This document shows positions 23,649 to 34,008 of a stretch of 64,000 nt of DNA, piece by piece. Below the pieces are notes generated by a model, which made no database searches, had not been told where the DNA came from, and saw nothing but the letters and a program-made list of their open reading frames with translations. The translations under genes and the position numbers were made by a program. Every line of letters starts with the position of its first letter. The stretch's first letter is position 1. This DNA is from Diphasiastrum complanatum. Taxonomy: Eukaryota > Streptophyta > Lycopodiopsida > Lycopodiales > Lycopodiaceae. The stretch covers positions 20,643,192-20,707,191 of the forward strand of contig CM055102.1 of assembly GCA_029204225.1 (NCBI GenBank). The letters are read 5' to 3'.

Positions 23649-26599
23649 AGCATAACAAAGCCAAGGGAATAGAGAAAATCATGCAACCTAGAGTACCAAG
23701 CTCTAGGTGCTTGCTTCAAACCATATAGGCTCTTCCTTAAGTAGCACACCTTTTGCTCCTCACCAACCTTGATGAAGCCCTCAGGTTGCATCATGTAGAT
23801 TTCCTCTTCTAAGAAGCCATTCAAGAAGGCATTTGTCACATCCATTTGGTAGAGATCCCATTTGAACAAAGTAGCAATGCAAATGATTAATCTAATAGTT
23901 ACAAGCTTAGCTACAGGTGTGAATGTTTCTTCATAATCCAATCCTTTTATTTGAAGAAATCCCTTAGCAACAAGCCTAGCTTTGTACTTACTAATAGATC
24001 CATCTTGATTGTACTTAATTCTATAAATCCACTTACATGCAAGTGGTTTCTTTCCTCTTGGAAGATTTACAAGATTCCAAGTATGATTCTCTTCTAATGC
24101 ATCATACTCTACTTGCATTGCATCTCTCCAAACTTTAGATTTACATGCTTCTTCAAAAGATGATGGTTCTTCAAGCAATGTAGCTAAAAAAGAGTAAGAG
24201 GTAGAAGATGTAGAGCCTTCCTTTTGCTTTCCCTTGTCCACATAGGTAAGCCTTGAGGGCTCGGCCTTGCTCCTTGATGATCTTCTCGGCCCCTTTTGAC
24301 TCGGATCCAAATCTCCATCCTCGGGTTTGTCATGATCCTCCTCGGGTTTGTCAAGATCCTCCTCGGATTTGTCAAGATCTTCAATACACAATGGGTTAGA
24401 TTTATTTGACAAGCTCTTAGCAAATTGTGACTCATCAAAAAGTACATCCTTGCTTACCTTTGTTTTCTTGGATGTAGGATCATATATCCTATATCCCTTG
24501 CTATTTTCTCCATAGCCAACAAATATTCCTTTGAAGGAGGTAGCATCTTCTTTCCTTCTAGTCTCCAAAGGAATGTGTACATAGCAAGTACATCCAAAGA
24601 TCTTAAAATCTTTTACATTGGGTTTCTTATCAAACAAGGCTTGATAAGGTGAGATCCCATCTATAGCACTACTAGGAAGTCTATTACACAAATAATTAGC
24701 ACATGTTATGGCTTCTCCCCAAAATGAGATGGGAAGTGATGCATCAAGCCTCAAGGACTTTGCACACTCACATAGACTCCTATTTTTCCTCTCGGCCACC
24801 CCATTTTGTTGAGGGGTGTAGGAACAAGTGTATTGTAACTTAATACCATTGATCTCACAAAAGTCTTTCATTTTATTGGAGGTGTACTCTCCTCCACTAT
24901 CACATCTTAGTGCTTTGATAGAAGTACTAAGTTGTTTTTCTACTAGAGACTTGAACTTAATGAAAGCTTCATAAACAAGACTTTTCTTTGATAGTAACTC
25001 AATCCATGTGAATCTAGTACAATCATCTATAAAAGCTACATACATCAAGGCACCTCCATTACTTGCATGTGAAAAACTATGTACATTAGAATGTATGAGA
25101 TCCAAGGGAGAGAGAGATCTTGATGAAGATCTCTTGTAAGAAGACTTGTGTGACTTTGCAAGGCCACATGCCTCACACATTTTTCCACACTTCTTGAAAG
25201 CTCTTGGTAGGCCGAGAGCTAGTTCCTTGCTTGCCATTGACTCCATAGATTGAAGATTAGGATGGCTTAATTTCTTATGCCAGAGCTCCACTTGAGTTAG
25301 CTCCTCCCTAGCTAAGTTCACACTTTCACTTGCAACATTATCATCCAACTTGAAAAGTCTACCTTGCTTAATGCCACTAGCTATGCACTTATCATTTTTC
25401 AAGATGGAACAAACTCCATTCTTGAAATGTACATCTAGTCCATTGTCCATTAATTGTCCTACACTAAGCAACTTTCTTGAAATGGTAGGAACATACAAAA
25501 CGTTATCTAGATCTATCCTTTTAGATGTGCCTAAGCAAAGAGGTATAGATCCTATGCCATCTATCTTGCATGCTTGATCACTAGCAGTGTATATTGACTT
25601 CTTAGAGTCATTACAAGATAGAAGAGTAGAAAAATAATGCTTGTTAAAGGACATGTGGGAACTAGCCCCACTATCTATCCACCATGTGTCTTGACTTGAA
25701 GTTGGTGTAGATGCAACCATTAAGGATGTGTTGAATCCATCCTCATCTTCTTCCTCTTGGGCAATGTTCCCTTGATCTCCTTTGGCTTGTTGATTCTTCT
25801 TCAAGTAGCAGTCTGAGGCAAAGTGTCCTTTCTTTCCACAAAAGAAACACTTTAGTTTTGCCTTGTTCTTCACTTTGCCTTTGGAGGTAGATTCTCCATT
25901 CTTCATCTCGGCCTCCTTGCCTTGATTTTTCTTGAATGGATTTTGCTTCTTCTTGCCTTTAGATGTAAAGTTAGCTTTCTCCTCTCCTCCATTAAGTGAC
26001 ATGCTATCCATTCTTGTCTTGAGGTGTAGAAGTGTACTCTCCTCGGCCACAAGAACATTGTGCAACTTTTCAATGGATGGAAGAGAGTCTTGAATGGCAA
26101 ATGATTGGACTAAGTTGGCAAACTCATCACCTAGACCTTTCAAGATGATTTGTACTAGTTCTTGATCTTGGATCTTCTCTCCTATTGCACTTAACTCCTT
26201 GTTAAGAGATTTGATCCTAAGGACATACTCTTGTCCACTCTCTCCACTTCCTTTCATGCTTTGGAAAACTTGATTTCTTAGCATGAGGATTCTTGAAGTA
26301 TTGTTGGATTCATAAATGCTCTTTAATGAATCCCAAGCCTCTTTGGATGAGGTACAAGAAGACACCTCTTTCAAGAGGTCATTGCATACATTTAACTTTA
26401 TGCAATGTAGAGCTAATCTTGCTCTCTTCTTGTATTTGGCTTGTTCTTGGGAAGTTTGAGGCTCTTCCTCTACTCCTTGAACTATGTCATATAGATCATG
26501 GATCACTAGGAGTGATTCCATTCTCACTTTCCAAATGGAATAATTTGTGGAAGTGTGTCTCTTTCTTGATTTCATCAAATATCCACCCATGGATGACAT
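23645..26599 (-). pseudogene. Copia gag-pol, front two-thirds
   Basis: The minus-strand frame is open from 26629. I prefer the ATG at 26599 ('MSSMGGYL') as start, because gag of related copies begins there. Domains in order: Gag ('STNYSIWKVRMESLL'), CCHC knuckle near 25850-25808, protease 'WWIDSGASSHM' near 25680, HHCC region, integrase core ('CDSGGEYTSNKM', 'NGVAERKNRS'), and reverse transcriptase up to 'SRLHDFLYSLGFVM'. The frame then runs into gypsy sequence at 23648, giving a false C-terminus of about 65 residues. The YVDD motif of RT and most of RNase H are missing. Up to the breakpoint the frame is free of stops, so this insertion is fairly young. Confidence 0.9.
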
Positions 26600-26606
26600 T
26601 TTAGAA

Positions 26607-27176
26607 TGAATGCTCTTTTTAAAAATCACAAAGATTTTTGAATTTTAAAAGATTTTATGAAAAGGCCTAAAGCTTACTAGAATGACTATAGGCTTGTCTC
26701 TATCAAACAAGCTTGAATGATACTCAAAGGTCTTACCAAAAATTCCTAGCTTTCACTCTCACAAAAAAAAATTGCTTTACACTTTTCTTAGAGATTTCAC
26801 TTCAACTAAGGATCTGAACAAATCAGCCTCTAGGATCTGATCTTAGACTCTAAAAAGAAATGCTTCAATGATCCAAAACACTATTTGGTCATAGGCATTA
26901 GCTAGAATGAATCTAGATCAATACTATGCTTCAAAAAGCACCAAAAATGAACTAGTATTGTGATTTTGGGACCAACAAACACAAAGTAATTTGAATTGAA
27001 AGTTGCTGTATGGTTTCACATGTGTGAAAAGTACATACACAGCCTCCAAGTCATTTTGATCCAAATGATTACAAGCTATCGCTCTAGAAGAACTCGCCCT
27101 CACTAGTATTAACCAAAAACAAATTTTGCCAATGATCTTTACAAGATTTATGATCCAATGATCACTCTTTTACTTA
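26607..27176 (-). other. Untranslated leader of the split copia element
   Basis: About 570 bases between gag start and PBS on the minus strand. No conserved frame was found. The sequence is A/T-rich. Confidence 0.6.
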
Positions 27177-27188
27177 GCTCTGATACCA
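27177..27188 (-). promoter_or_regulatory. Primer-binding site (tRNA-iMet type)
   Basis: The minus strand reads TGGTATCAGAGC directly after the LTR end TTTATCA. This marks the LTR at 27189-28050 as the 5' LTR. Confidence 0.95.
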
Positions 27189-28050
27189 TGATAAATTTTA
27201 CAGTTTTTAGGACAATAATGATTGTACTTTACAATCATAGAGAGTTATTGGTTGCTTAATCAATGAATCTATCAAGTTCTACACATTAGATCTTGATCTA
27301 GATTCACTACACTTGGATTTAAGCAAGAGCAATGGATCAACACATCATTTTTTAGTGAGAGCGGCCTCACACGTGTGGAGTACTGTCCACTGTACGGCCT
27401 GCACCTGAAACAACAAGTACAATGATGCTAGATAGCAATCATACATAAAAATCACAAGACAAATGACTAGAAATCTCACAAAAGTGTAGAGTACAAAAGT
27501 CTCATCAATCTTCTTAGCAAAATGATGATCCTTTTATGGATCAAGTACATCCATGAGTCTGGTACAATCCAGCAGGCCTTCACACGTGTGAAGAATGCCA
27601 CATCACTCAGATCTATCCATTTGATCCATCCTTGAACCTTATCCAATAGTTGACCTTCTAGAATATGACTAAAATCCAAAAAGCTAGTCTCCTAGAATAT
27701 AGGAATATTCCCTACAAAATAGGATCTAAGGAAAATGGTCAACTCTTATCTTCTAGTACTCTATACACACGTGTGAACATCCACTTGACATGTGGGAGCA
27801 TTTACTCATGCACATGCAAGGAAAAGCTAATTTGTAGGTGACTAGTCAACTTGACTAAAAACTAGTCATTTCATGGTCACACTAACTAGAATGATACAAA
27901 ATCAATTTGGATGTATACAAACATGAAAAGTACATCCCTTCACACGTGGGAACAGGCTCCACACGTGTGAAATCAGATCATCAGCATATTCTAATGTTTG
28001 ATCAATATTTACATGAACCAATGTCAAGTGAGAAGTGACAATTTTCAACA
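27189..28050 (-). repeat. 5' LTR of the split copia element (862 bp)
   Basis: The reverse complement begins TGTTGAAAATTG and ends TTTATCA, matching 21167-22027 closely. It contains four CACACGTGTG palindromes (27368, 27581, 27766, 27960). One of them corresponds to a diverged site in the other copy. Confidence 0.95.
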
Positions 28051-28182
28051 CGATGACGGAGAAACAAGCTAAACAACATTATAATACGGTCATGAAATTA
28101 GAAAATCCCCCTCGAAAGATTGATTCAAAGGAAGCGCCACCTCTATTGGAAAAAGACAAAGAAAAAGTCAAGAATGCTTAGA
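28051..28182 (+). pseudogene. Gypsy element A, segment downstream of the copia insertion
   Basis: The frame from 28051 reads 'MTEKQAKQHYNTVMKLENP' and further lysine-rich sequence to a stop at 28180-28182. It continues in frame the segment that ends at the other copia LTR (22028, minus) once the inversion is undone. This supports one gypsy element with a copia insertion between them. The function of this linker region is unknown. Confidence 0.65.
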
Positions 28183-28446
28183 ATAAGTAGATATGTGTAA
28201 AAAATTGCCAAAATTGGCAATGTACAATAAAGGCAATTTACAAAAGCATAATTGGTGTAAGATTGCACCACGAACATGGAAAAATGAGGTTACCAAACAC
28301 GGGAAAACGGAAAAGAAGAAAAGTGGGTTCAGTTGCCCCTAGGTGATAGCCCAAGTTGCCACCTCACATGCCATGCCAAGTGCATTGAGATGTCCATTTG
28401 CCTCATACTAAAAGAGTATATTGTGCTTGAGTGGGGCTCGCCCACA
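28183..28446. other. Non-coding spacer between gypsy pieces
   Basis: About 260 bases. No motif or frame could be assigned. It separates plus-strand gypsy sequence from minus-strand LTR and integrase, so a further rearrangement breakpoint may lie here. Confidence 0.4.
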
Positions 28447-28790
28447 TGTAGTGGGTTTCTTTCCTAGCCTAACCTCAACCCAAGATCCAAGCAATCAAAG
28501 AGCAGAAGTTAGTTGTCACGCGTAGGTTCATTCTCAAGGAAGTGATAGCATATTTCAAATTATAGCATAAATGGAAGATCCACATCTAACTCTACTATCC
28601 GTTAACACTACACCATTAACACTACAATCCCCAACAAAGATAGCTTACTCTTTTTCTCTCTCCTTTTCTCTCTCACAAAAGGTATTAGAAATAGCAATAC
28701 CAATAATACTTAGATCCAAACAATTAGCAAACACAACAAGGCATGAGAGATGGAGGAAAAGTGATGGAGAGCGTCATGACGCAAGTTGTA
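28447..28790 (-). repeat. Gypsy LTR fragment (3' LTR, minus)
   Basis: The reverse complement matches the second half of the LTR at 17.8-18.65 kb, including 'CTAATTGTTTGG', 'TTTTGTGAGAGAGAAAAGG', 'CGTGACAACTAAC' and the end 'AAGAAACCCACTACA'. The first part of the LTR is missing, and pol sequence joins it directly near 28790. By eye it is closer to the 17.8-kb LTR than to the copy at 63 kb. Confidence 0.75.
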
Positions 28791-29825
28791 AAGATTTGTC
28801 ATCATCTAATCGCTCTGTTGCTGCTATGCATAAAGATGGTACTAAAAATTCAATCGACATGACAACATCTTGACCATAAACTAGTTGAAAGGGTGTTTGA
28901 TTTGTGCTGCTCTTATAAGCGGTTATGAATGCCCATAATGTCGCATTCAGTTTATGTTCCTAGTCAGACCAACTCGCTTCAACTGTTTTTGTCATAATAG
29001 TGCAGAGAATCTTATTGGAAGATTCATCTTGGCCATTACCCATGGGATAATATGGAGTACTAAATCGGTGTATAACAAAAAAATCTTCCAACAAATACTT
29101 TATTGTTTGATTAGCAAAATGCGTACCACGATCATTGACAATCTCGATTGGACATCCAAATCTAATAATGATATTCTCATAAATAAACGTAGCCGTAGAT
29201 TTCGCATCAGCAACTTTAACAGCTTTGGCTTCAACCCACTTGGTCATATAATTGGTTGCTACGATGATATATCTGGCTTGAGATCCTCATGTCGCAGGAT
29301 GAATAGGACCAATTTTCATCTAGGCCCCATTTCTCAAATGGTGCTTGCGATAAAACCGGATGTAAGGGTTCATAGTTTTGTTGCATAGGGCGTCGTGCTC
29401 TTTGGCAAACATCACATGACTGAATATGATTTTTGGTGTCTTTATGAAGTGTAGGCCACCAACACCTTGATTGCAAAAGTTTTCGAACAATAATATCTGT
29501 AAAGAAATGTCCTCCGCCCATGCCATCATGTGAGAACATGATCAAATCAGGTATTTCATGCGGTAAAACACATCTACAAATAATATTATCCATTCCGCGA
29601 CGATACAATTGTCCCGCAATCAATTGATAAGGTTGAGCCTTATGAATCAATTGTCGCTTTTGTACTTTTGTCAGGGAGTCATTCGGTTGTCCTAGCATCA
29701 GATATTCAACAATATCCGCTGCCCACTCAGGTACTGCTTCTACATAGAATAACGCAGCATCTGGAAGTTCATCATCCACTTCAGTATTAACTGGTGCGGA
29801 TTCAATTCGTGAGATAATATTTGTA
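28790..29825 (-). pseudogene. Gypsy integrase (H2C2 and core domains)
   Basis: Two overlapping minus frames cover this stretch. Frame 29779-29231 has 'FYVEAVPEWAADIVEYL', a His pair in 'SHDGMGGGHF' and 'CDVCQRARRP' (H2C2 zinc-binding domain), ending at a 'FEKWGLD' block. Frame 29247-28960 has 'MTKWVEAKAVKVADAKS', 'IVNDRGTHF' (catalytic D) and 'GNGQDESSNKIL' (catalytic E, with D for the usual A before it). Downstream 'TPFQLVYGQDVVMSIEF' reaches the LTR fragment. Integrase inserts the cDNA copy into nuclear DNA. A frameshift joins the two frames and the 3' end is deleted. This could be the missing 3' part of gypsy element A in flipped orientation, or an independent copy. Confidence 0.85.
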
Positions 29826-29827
29826 CT

Positions 29828-30061
29828 GTGGGTCCTATCAGTAGATAAGGATCAGTTGGCCTTGCTACGAGGTGAGTCGATGGGACACACGTCCCATCAA
29901 CGCCAACTTGGGCCATGCATGTGCTTGAGTGAAGAACTATATGTACAATGTATTTTCGTTTTGAAAAATACAGTTGCTATGTGAGCTTGGAGTGGAGAGT
30001 GTTTTCTATCTGTGTTACTGTGTAGCATGATCTGTGCTCCTGTTTGAAGCAAATTCTAAGT
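29828..30061 (+). repeat. Copia 5' LTR, truncated element
   Basis: About 230 bp start TGTGGGTCCTATCAG and end just before TGGTATCAGAGCC. It contains a CACACGT motif near 29887. No second copy is present in the window, so the 3' half of this element is gone. The start was set where gypsy integrase similarity stops. Confidence 0.6.
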
Positions 30062-30073
30062 TGGTATCAGAGC
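30062..30073 (+). promoter_or_regulatory. Primer-binding site (tRNA-iMet type)
   Basis: TGGTATCAGAGC directly follows the LTR-like sequence and precedes a leader related to the one at 11.2-12.5 kb. Confidence 0.9.
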
Positions 30074-31205
30074 CGTACAGGGAGTGCACACAGTATATCA
30101 TCACCGTTGAAGAGAGCTTCGGGAGAAGAGCAATCTTCTGAGAGTTCGGGGTTTACGGCGGGTTGAAGACAAAAAGTAAAGCACTGGTGCACAGATTCTA
30201 GCAAACAAAAGCCTGCTAAGCTTGAGACTGTGTGAAGATTCAGTGACAGGACTTGTCAGTCGAATCTAAAGAGCAGAGAGGCAGAATTCTAAAAATTTGA
30301 TAAAAAGACTACTTGGCGTTTGCAGTCGATGTGCATTCAAACGAACACCATTTTGAGAACGGTTTGAAGCATCAGACTCCTAGCAGTAGGGCGACCCAGA
30401 GGAAGAGGATTGGTATAGCAGAGAGCTGTGAACTGGAAGCCAAGATCAAATTTGTGAGAAAAATCCTGGTTTGGAGTTTGGAAGCATAAAAACGTAGTTA
30501 TCTCTTTGTTTTGAACGGTTTTTGGAGCTGTAAAAGCTTGTTGGAGGGCGCCTTGATCAGTTAAATAGATTCTCAAGAGGCCATGGAGGGCTGTGCTGCA
30601 GATAGAATGCTGGATTTGTGTGAGCTGGGTGGCTGCCATAGCTAAGAAGCTCGTGAAGGAGGAGGAGGCCGAGAGGACAGGTCGCGCACTCTCACTCTTG
30701 CCAATCCCTGGTGTATTTGAGTGGCCAACGATTGGAGGGGATTCTATTAGCGTGCCAGATCGCGCATCACCGTAGGATCAAAGGCCAACAAATCATGGTC
30801 AAGATCAAGTCTCAGGGATAAAGAATAGACCATTGGATCTTGATAAGCCATTGGATTTCTTTAAGTCCACTGTGAACTTCAAAGAAAGGAGCCTGAAGTG
30901 CAAAGTTCATTGCAACTTCATTAAGAAATTTCAGTTTGAAGTGAGAGTTGGGTCCAAATTCACTAAAGGGTAGAGTTTCTTCATTTTGAAGAAACAGTTC
31001 AAAAACTAGAAAAGTCCCTATTTTTGGGTCCTTTATCCATTTTGACCCAAACGAAAGGCTATAACCTCCAAACGAAGGGCACCTAGACTGTATCTACAAG
31101 TACGGTACCGCAAAACAAAGTGATTGCAGCAGAGAAAGTGTTCGGAGCATGCCAAAAGTGATATCACCATTCCATTGGGCACGTAGTTGGGAGTTGGTGA
31201 CAAAG
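30074..31205 (+). other. Copia leader joined to gypsy gag
   Basis: This is homologous to the leader at 11236-12464 across its length, down to the block 'CACCATTCCA..GGGAGTTGGTGAC' near 31165-31201. Immediately afterwards the sequence becomes gypsy gag with no copia gag. The junction is therefore a sharp fusion between two retroelement classes. Confidence 0.65.
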
Positions 31206-33341
31206 TGCATATTGGGGTTGCCAAGAGACTACCAGCTAGAGGTCAAGAGGAACCAGCCTCTTACCCTCGAGGATGTTGTTCGCTTCGTCGGAATCTACGA
31301 TGATACTCGTACGATGTCCAAGCCTGCGACTGGTGTCTTACCTGACGTAAAGGGTAAGAGGCCTTTCTTTAAAAGAAATCGAAAGATAAGGCAAAGGAAG
31401 GGGCTTCAGGTTTAGGGAAATCGAAGAAAAGATCTACCTTGGACCAGATAACCTTCATGAAAACCAGAAGCGACAATCTGTGCTTTAATTGCATGGAACC
31501 AGGTCATGTCGCGAAGGAATGTCCAAAGAAACGGAAAGCTAAAGGGGCAACTTTTAAGACGCCATGTAACTCTAGCATATCTAGTGTTGATCTTTCCTTT
31601 GTTGGTAATTCTGTGTGTGAGCATTGTTGTTTTAATACGGCTGTTTTTGGCCATCATGACCTCATTCGGATGAAGGGGGTTGTGGGTGGTCAAGCCGTAA
31701 CTGTTTTATTTGACGATGGTTCCACACATAATTTTATTAACGATAAGTTGTTACAGAAGCTAAAGTGGAAACAAGGCAAAGTGACCACCGATACACAGTG
31801 AAGCTGGCAAGTGGAGCAGAAAGCCAAGTTTGGGACCAAATAGTCTCACGTCTACCAATAGAGATTCAAGCCTATAAGGATAAATTAGACTTTCATATTA
31901 TGAATCTAGATAGGGTAGATGTTATACGTGGTAAAGAGTGGTTCTATGAGAGGAACAAGTCTATGAAGAAAAACTATGTAACACACAATTTGTCGTTCTT
32001 ACATAACGGCTCACTCATAGAATTGAATGAAATTGTTGATATTTCTACTCCGTATATGCTTCCTGCTTTGGAAACTGTTAAATGTATGGATATTGTGGAT
32101 TGCAGTTCTTATTTATGTTGGTTAAAAGATTTTACTTACCATGAAGAATGTAGTTTGCAATTTTACAATCTCCAAATGGAATTAATGTCTAATAACCTAA
32201 AACAAGAAAATTCGCCGGAAGGCGAAATTTTTAGGAAACTTAGACAAGAATTTAACGATGTAGTTTCTGAACAACTTCTTGAGGGTCTTCCCCCCTCTAG
32301 GGGTGTTGACCATGGTATTAAACTGATTCCTGGTAGTTCTCCTATATCACTGTATCCATATAGGATGAGTACTACTGAGGAGGATGAGGTTTGGGGGCAC
32401 CTGTGCTCCTTGTTGATAAAAAAGACGGAGGTACTCGTCTTTGTGTGAACTTTAAGAAGTTGAATAAGTTAACGATTAAAAACCATTATCCTTTGCCACG
32501 AATGGATGAACTGGTTGATCGATTGCATGGTGCAAAGTACTTCACCATAATCGATTTGAGGTCAGGGTATCATTAGATTCGCATAAAGATTGAGGATATT
32601 GAAAAAATCGGGTTTAGAACTAGGTACAGCCATTATGAGTTTATGGTTTTACCTTTTGGCTTGACAAATGCTCCAGCAACTTTCCAGCTAATGATGAACG
32701 AACTTCTTCGTCCATATCTGGGAAAGTTCGTAATAGTCTATGTAGATGATATTCTCATCTATAGTAAGACCTTGGAGGAGCATGAGGAGCATCTCTGGAC
32801 TGTCTTAAAGTTACTTAGACAAGTGAAGCTTTTTGCCAAGGAGTCCAAATGTGTGTTCTTCCAGAAGAGGTTGTTATACCTTGGTCACATTATTTCGGAC
32901 CATGGGTTGGAAATTGACCCAAATAAAGTCCAACAAGTACGTGAATGGCCTATCCCTAAAACCATCCGGGAGGTTAAGTCCTTTTTGGGCTTTATGGAAT
33001 TTTTTCATAGATTCATCTTGAACTATGCATTAATTGCATTGGCCTTATGTCCTCAGAGGGGCTAAAAGAGTTAGCTGACACAGTAAGTTCAGTCCTCTTG
33101 TTACTTGGACTGAAGAGTTGAATCAGAGTTTTGAGAACCTCAAATACCGTGTAACTACAACGCCTATTCTACACATAGTGGATCCTAACAAGTCGTATGT
33201 ACTTGAAACCAATGCCAGTGACTATGCTATAGGTGCAGTCCTATATCAAGATGGTAGACCGGTAGCTTTTGAAAGCAAGAAGTTGGATTCTGCTCAAAGG
33301 CGGTATTCCACCTATGACAAGGAAATTTTTGCTGTCATTAA
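31190..33341 (+). pseudogene. Chromovirus-type Ty3/gypsy gag, protease, RT and start of RNase H
   Basis: Gag C-terminal part at 31190-31415 ('LGLPRDYQLEVKRNQPLTL'). CCHC knuckle at 31481-31522. Protease-like 'VLFDDGSTHNFI' near 31707-31742, with D-D-G in place of D-S-G. Reverse transcriptase at 32200-33060 includes '[18 protein letters not shown]' and 'IVYVDDILIYS' near 32730. RNase H start at 33118 reads 'ETNASDYAIGAVL', where the usual catalytic D of 'ETDAS' is N. Breaks: frameshifts near 31410, 31790 and 32390, with a small deletion before 'GAPV', a stop at 32575 in the 'SGYHQ' block, and another after 33060. A young copia element splits the gene at 33342. The order RT, RNase H, integrase with a chromodomain further on identifies a Ty3/gypsy chromovirus. 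Confidence 0.85.
33337..33341. other. Target-site duplication ATTAA, left copy
   Basis: ATTAA precedes the 5' LTR and recurs at 39773-39777 after the 3' LTR. Removing the element and one copy rejoins the gypsy codons for 'EIFAVIN' and 'ALKV', which confirms the exact insertion point. Confidence 0.95.
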
Positions 33342-33996
33342 TGTGAAAATTGTCAACATTTCCTAGCTAGTTTGAGGCCTAAATTGGCTAAAATTGTAAA
33401 TAGTTTTGGTTCTGGAGTTTTGCACGTGTGAACCAGGCCACAATGTTTTTATTTACTATATTTTTTCAGTATGATGAAGTGTCAAACTTCATACCCTTCA
33501 AAATGAGACCATTTTGATGTATTTTGGTCATATAAGCCATTTTTAGCTATTTTTCCTATATAGGGAATATCTAGGGTCAAGTACCTTCTAGAGAGAGGAG
33601 AGAGAGTCATCTTCCTCATCCATAAATAGTAGGGAAGTCGTGGAGAACAGGTTGGAGAAACCTTTTGTATGCTTCATTGAGATCAATAGATCATTGTCAT
33701 TGTTTCTTCCTCCATTGAGAGCATTGTTGTGTGTATTGTCTTCAAGCTATTGTGTATGATCTTAGGTGCTTTCCAAAAGTGGTAGGCTGATGTATTATGG
33801 ACTGTATAATGCTATTTTGGGCCGCACTTGATGTTTATGGAAGTTTCCATTTGTGATAAATGCTTTTTGATCAAGTTCTTTGCATTCTAGGTAGCATAGA
33901 ATGTGTTGCCAATTCCTAGCTTATGTAGTTTGGAGTGCAAGCATTCAAGCCAATGATCTTGGAGTTTAGATCCACTTAGGATCTGTATTTTTCACA
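33342..33996 (+). repeat. 5' LTR (655 bp)
   Basis: It begins TGTGAAAATTG and ends TTTTTCACA. The termini TGTGAA and TTCACA are inverted repeats. A TGCACGTGTGAA motif lies at 33421. TATA-like candidates are CCTATATAGGG (near 33557) and CCATAAATAG (near 33621). Confidence 0.97.
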
Positions 33997-34008
33997 TGGT
34001 ATCAGAGC
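33997..34008 (+). promoter_or_regulatory. Primer-binding site (tRNA-iMet type)
   Basis: TGGTATCAGAGC abuts the LTR with no spacer. Confidence 0.97.

Larger units (their letters stand above)
20931..23654. other. Inverted segment, breakpoints with TATGCT microhomology
   Basis: Left of 20931 is gypsy gag on the plus strand. Right of it is the tail of a copia gene on the plus strand. At 23649-23654 gypsy gag on the minus strand meets the front of the same copia gene on the minus strand. The bases TATGCT at 20931-20936 reappear as AGCATA at 23649-23654. Flipping this segment restores both the gypsy order and one minus-strand copia element with its two LTRs. Part of the copia RT/RNase H region (roughly 0.9 kb by comparison with the intact copia) is absent at the join. 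Confidence 0.75.

Noticed and set aside
21167-28050. Long inverted repeats of about 860 bp looking like the ends of a fold-back DNA transposon
   Set aside because: Each repeat has TG..CA ends, and one is followed by a tRNA-iMet PBS while the other follows a purine tract and RNase H end. They are LTRs of one copia element placed face to face by an inversion.
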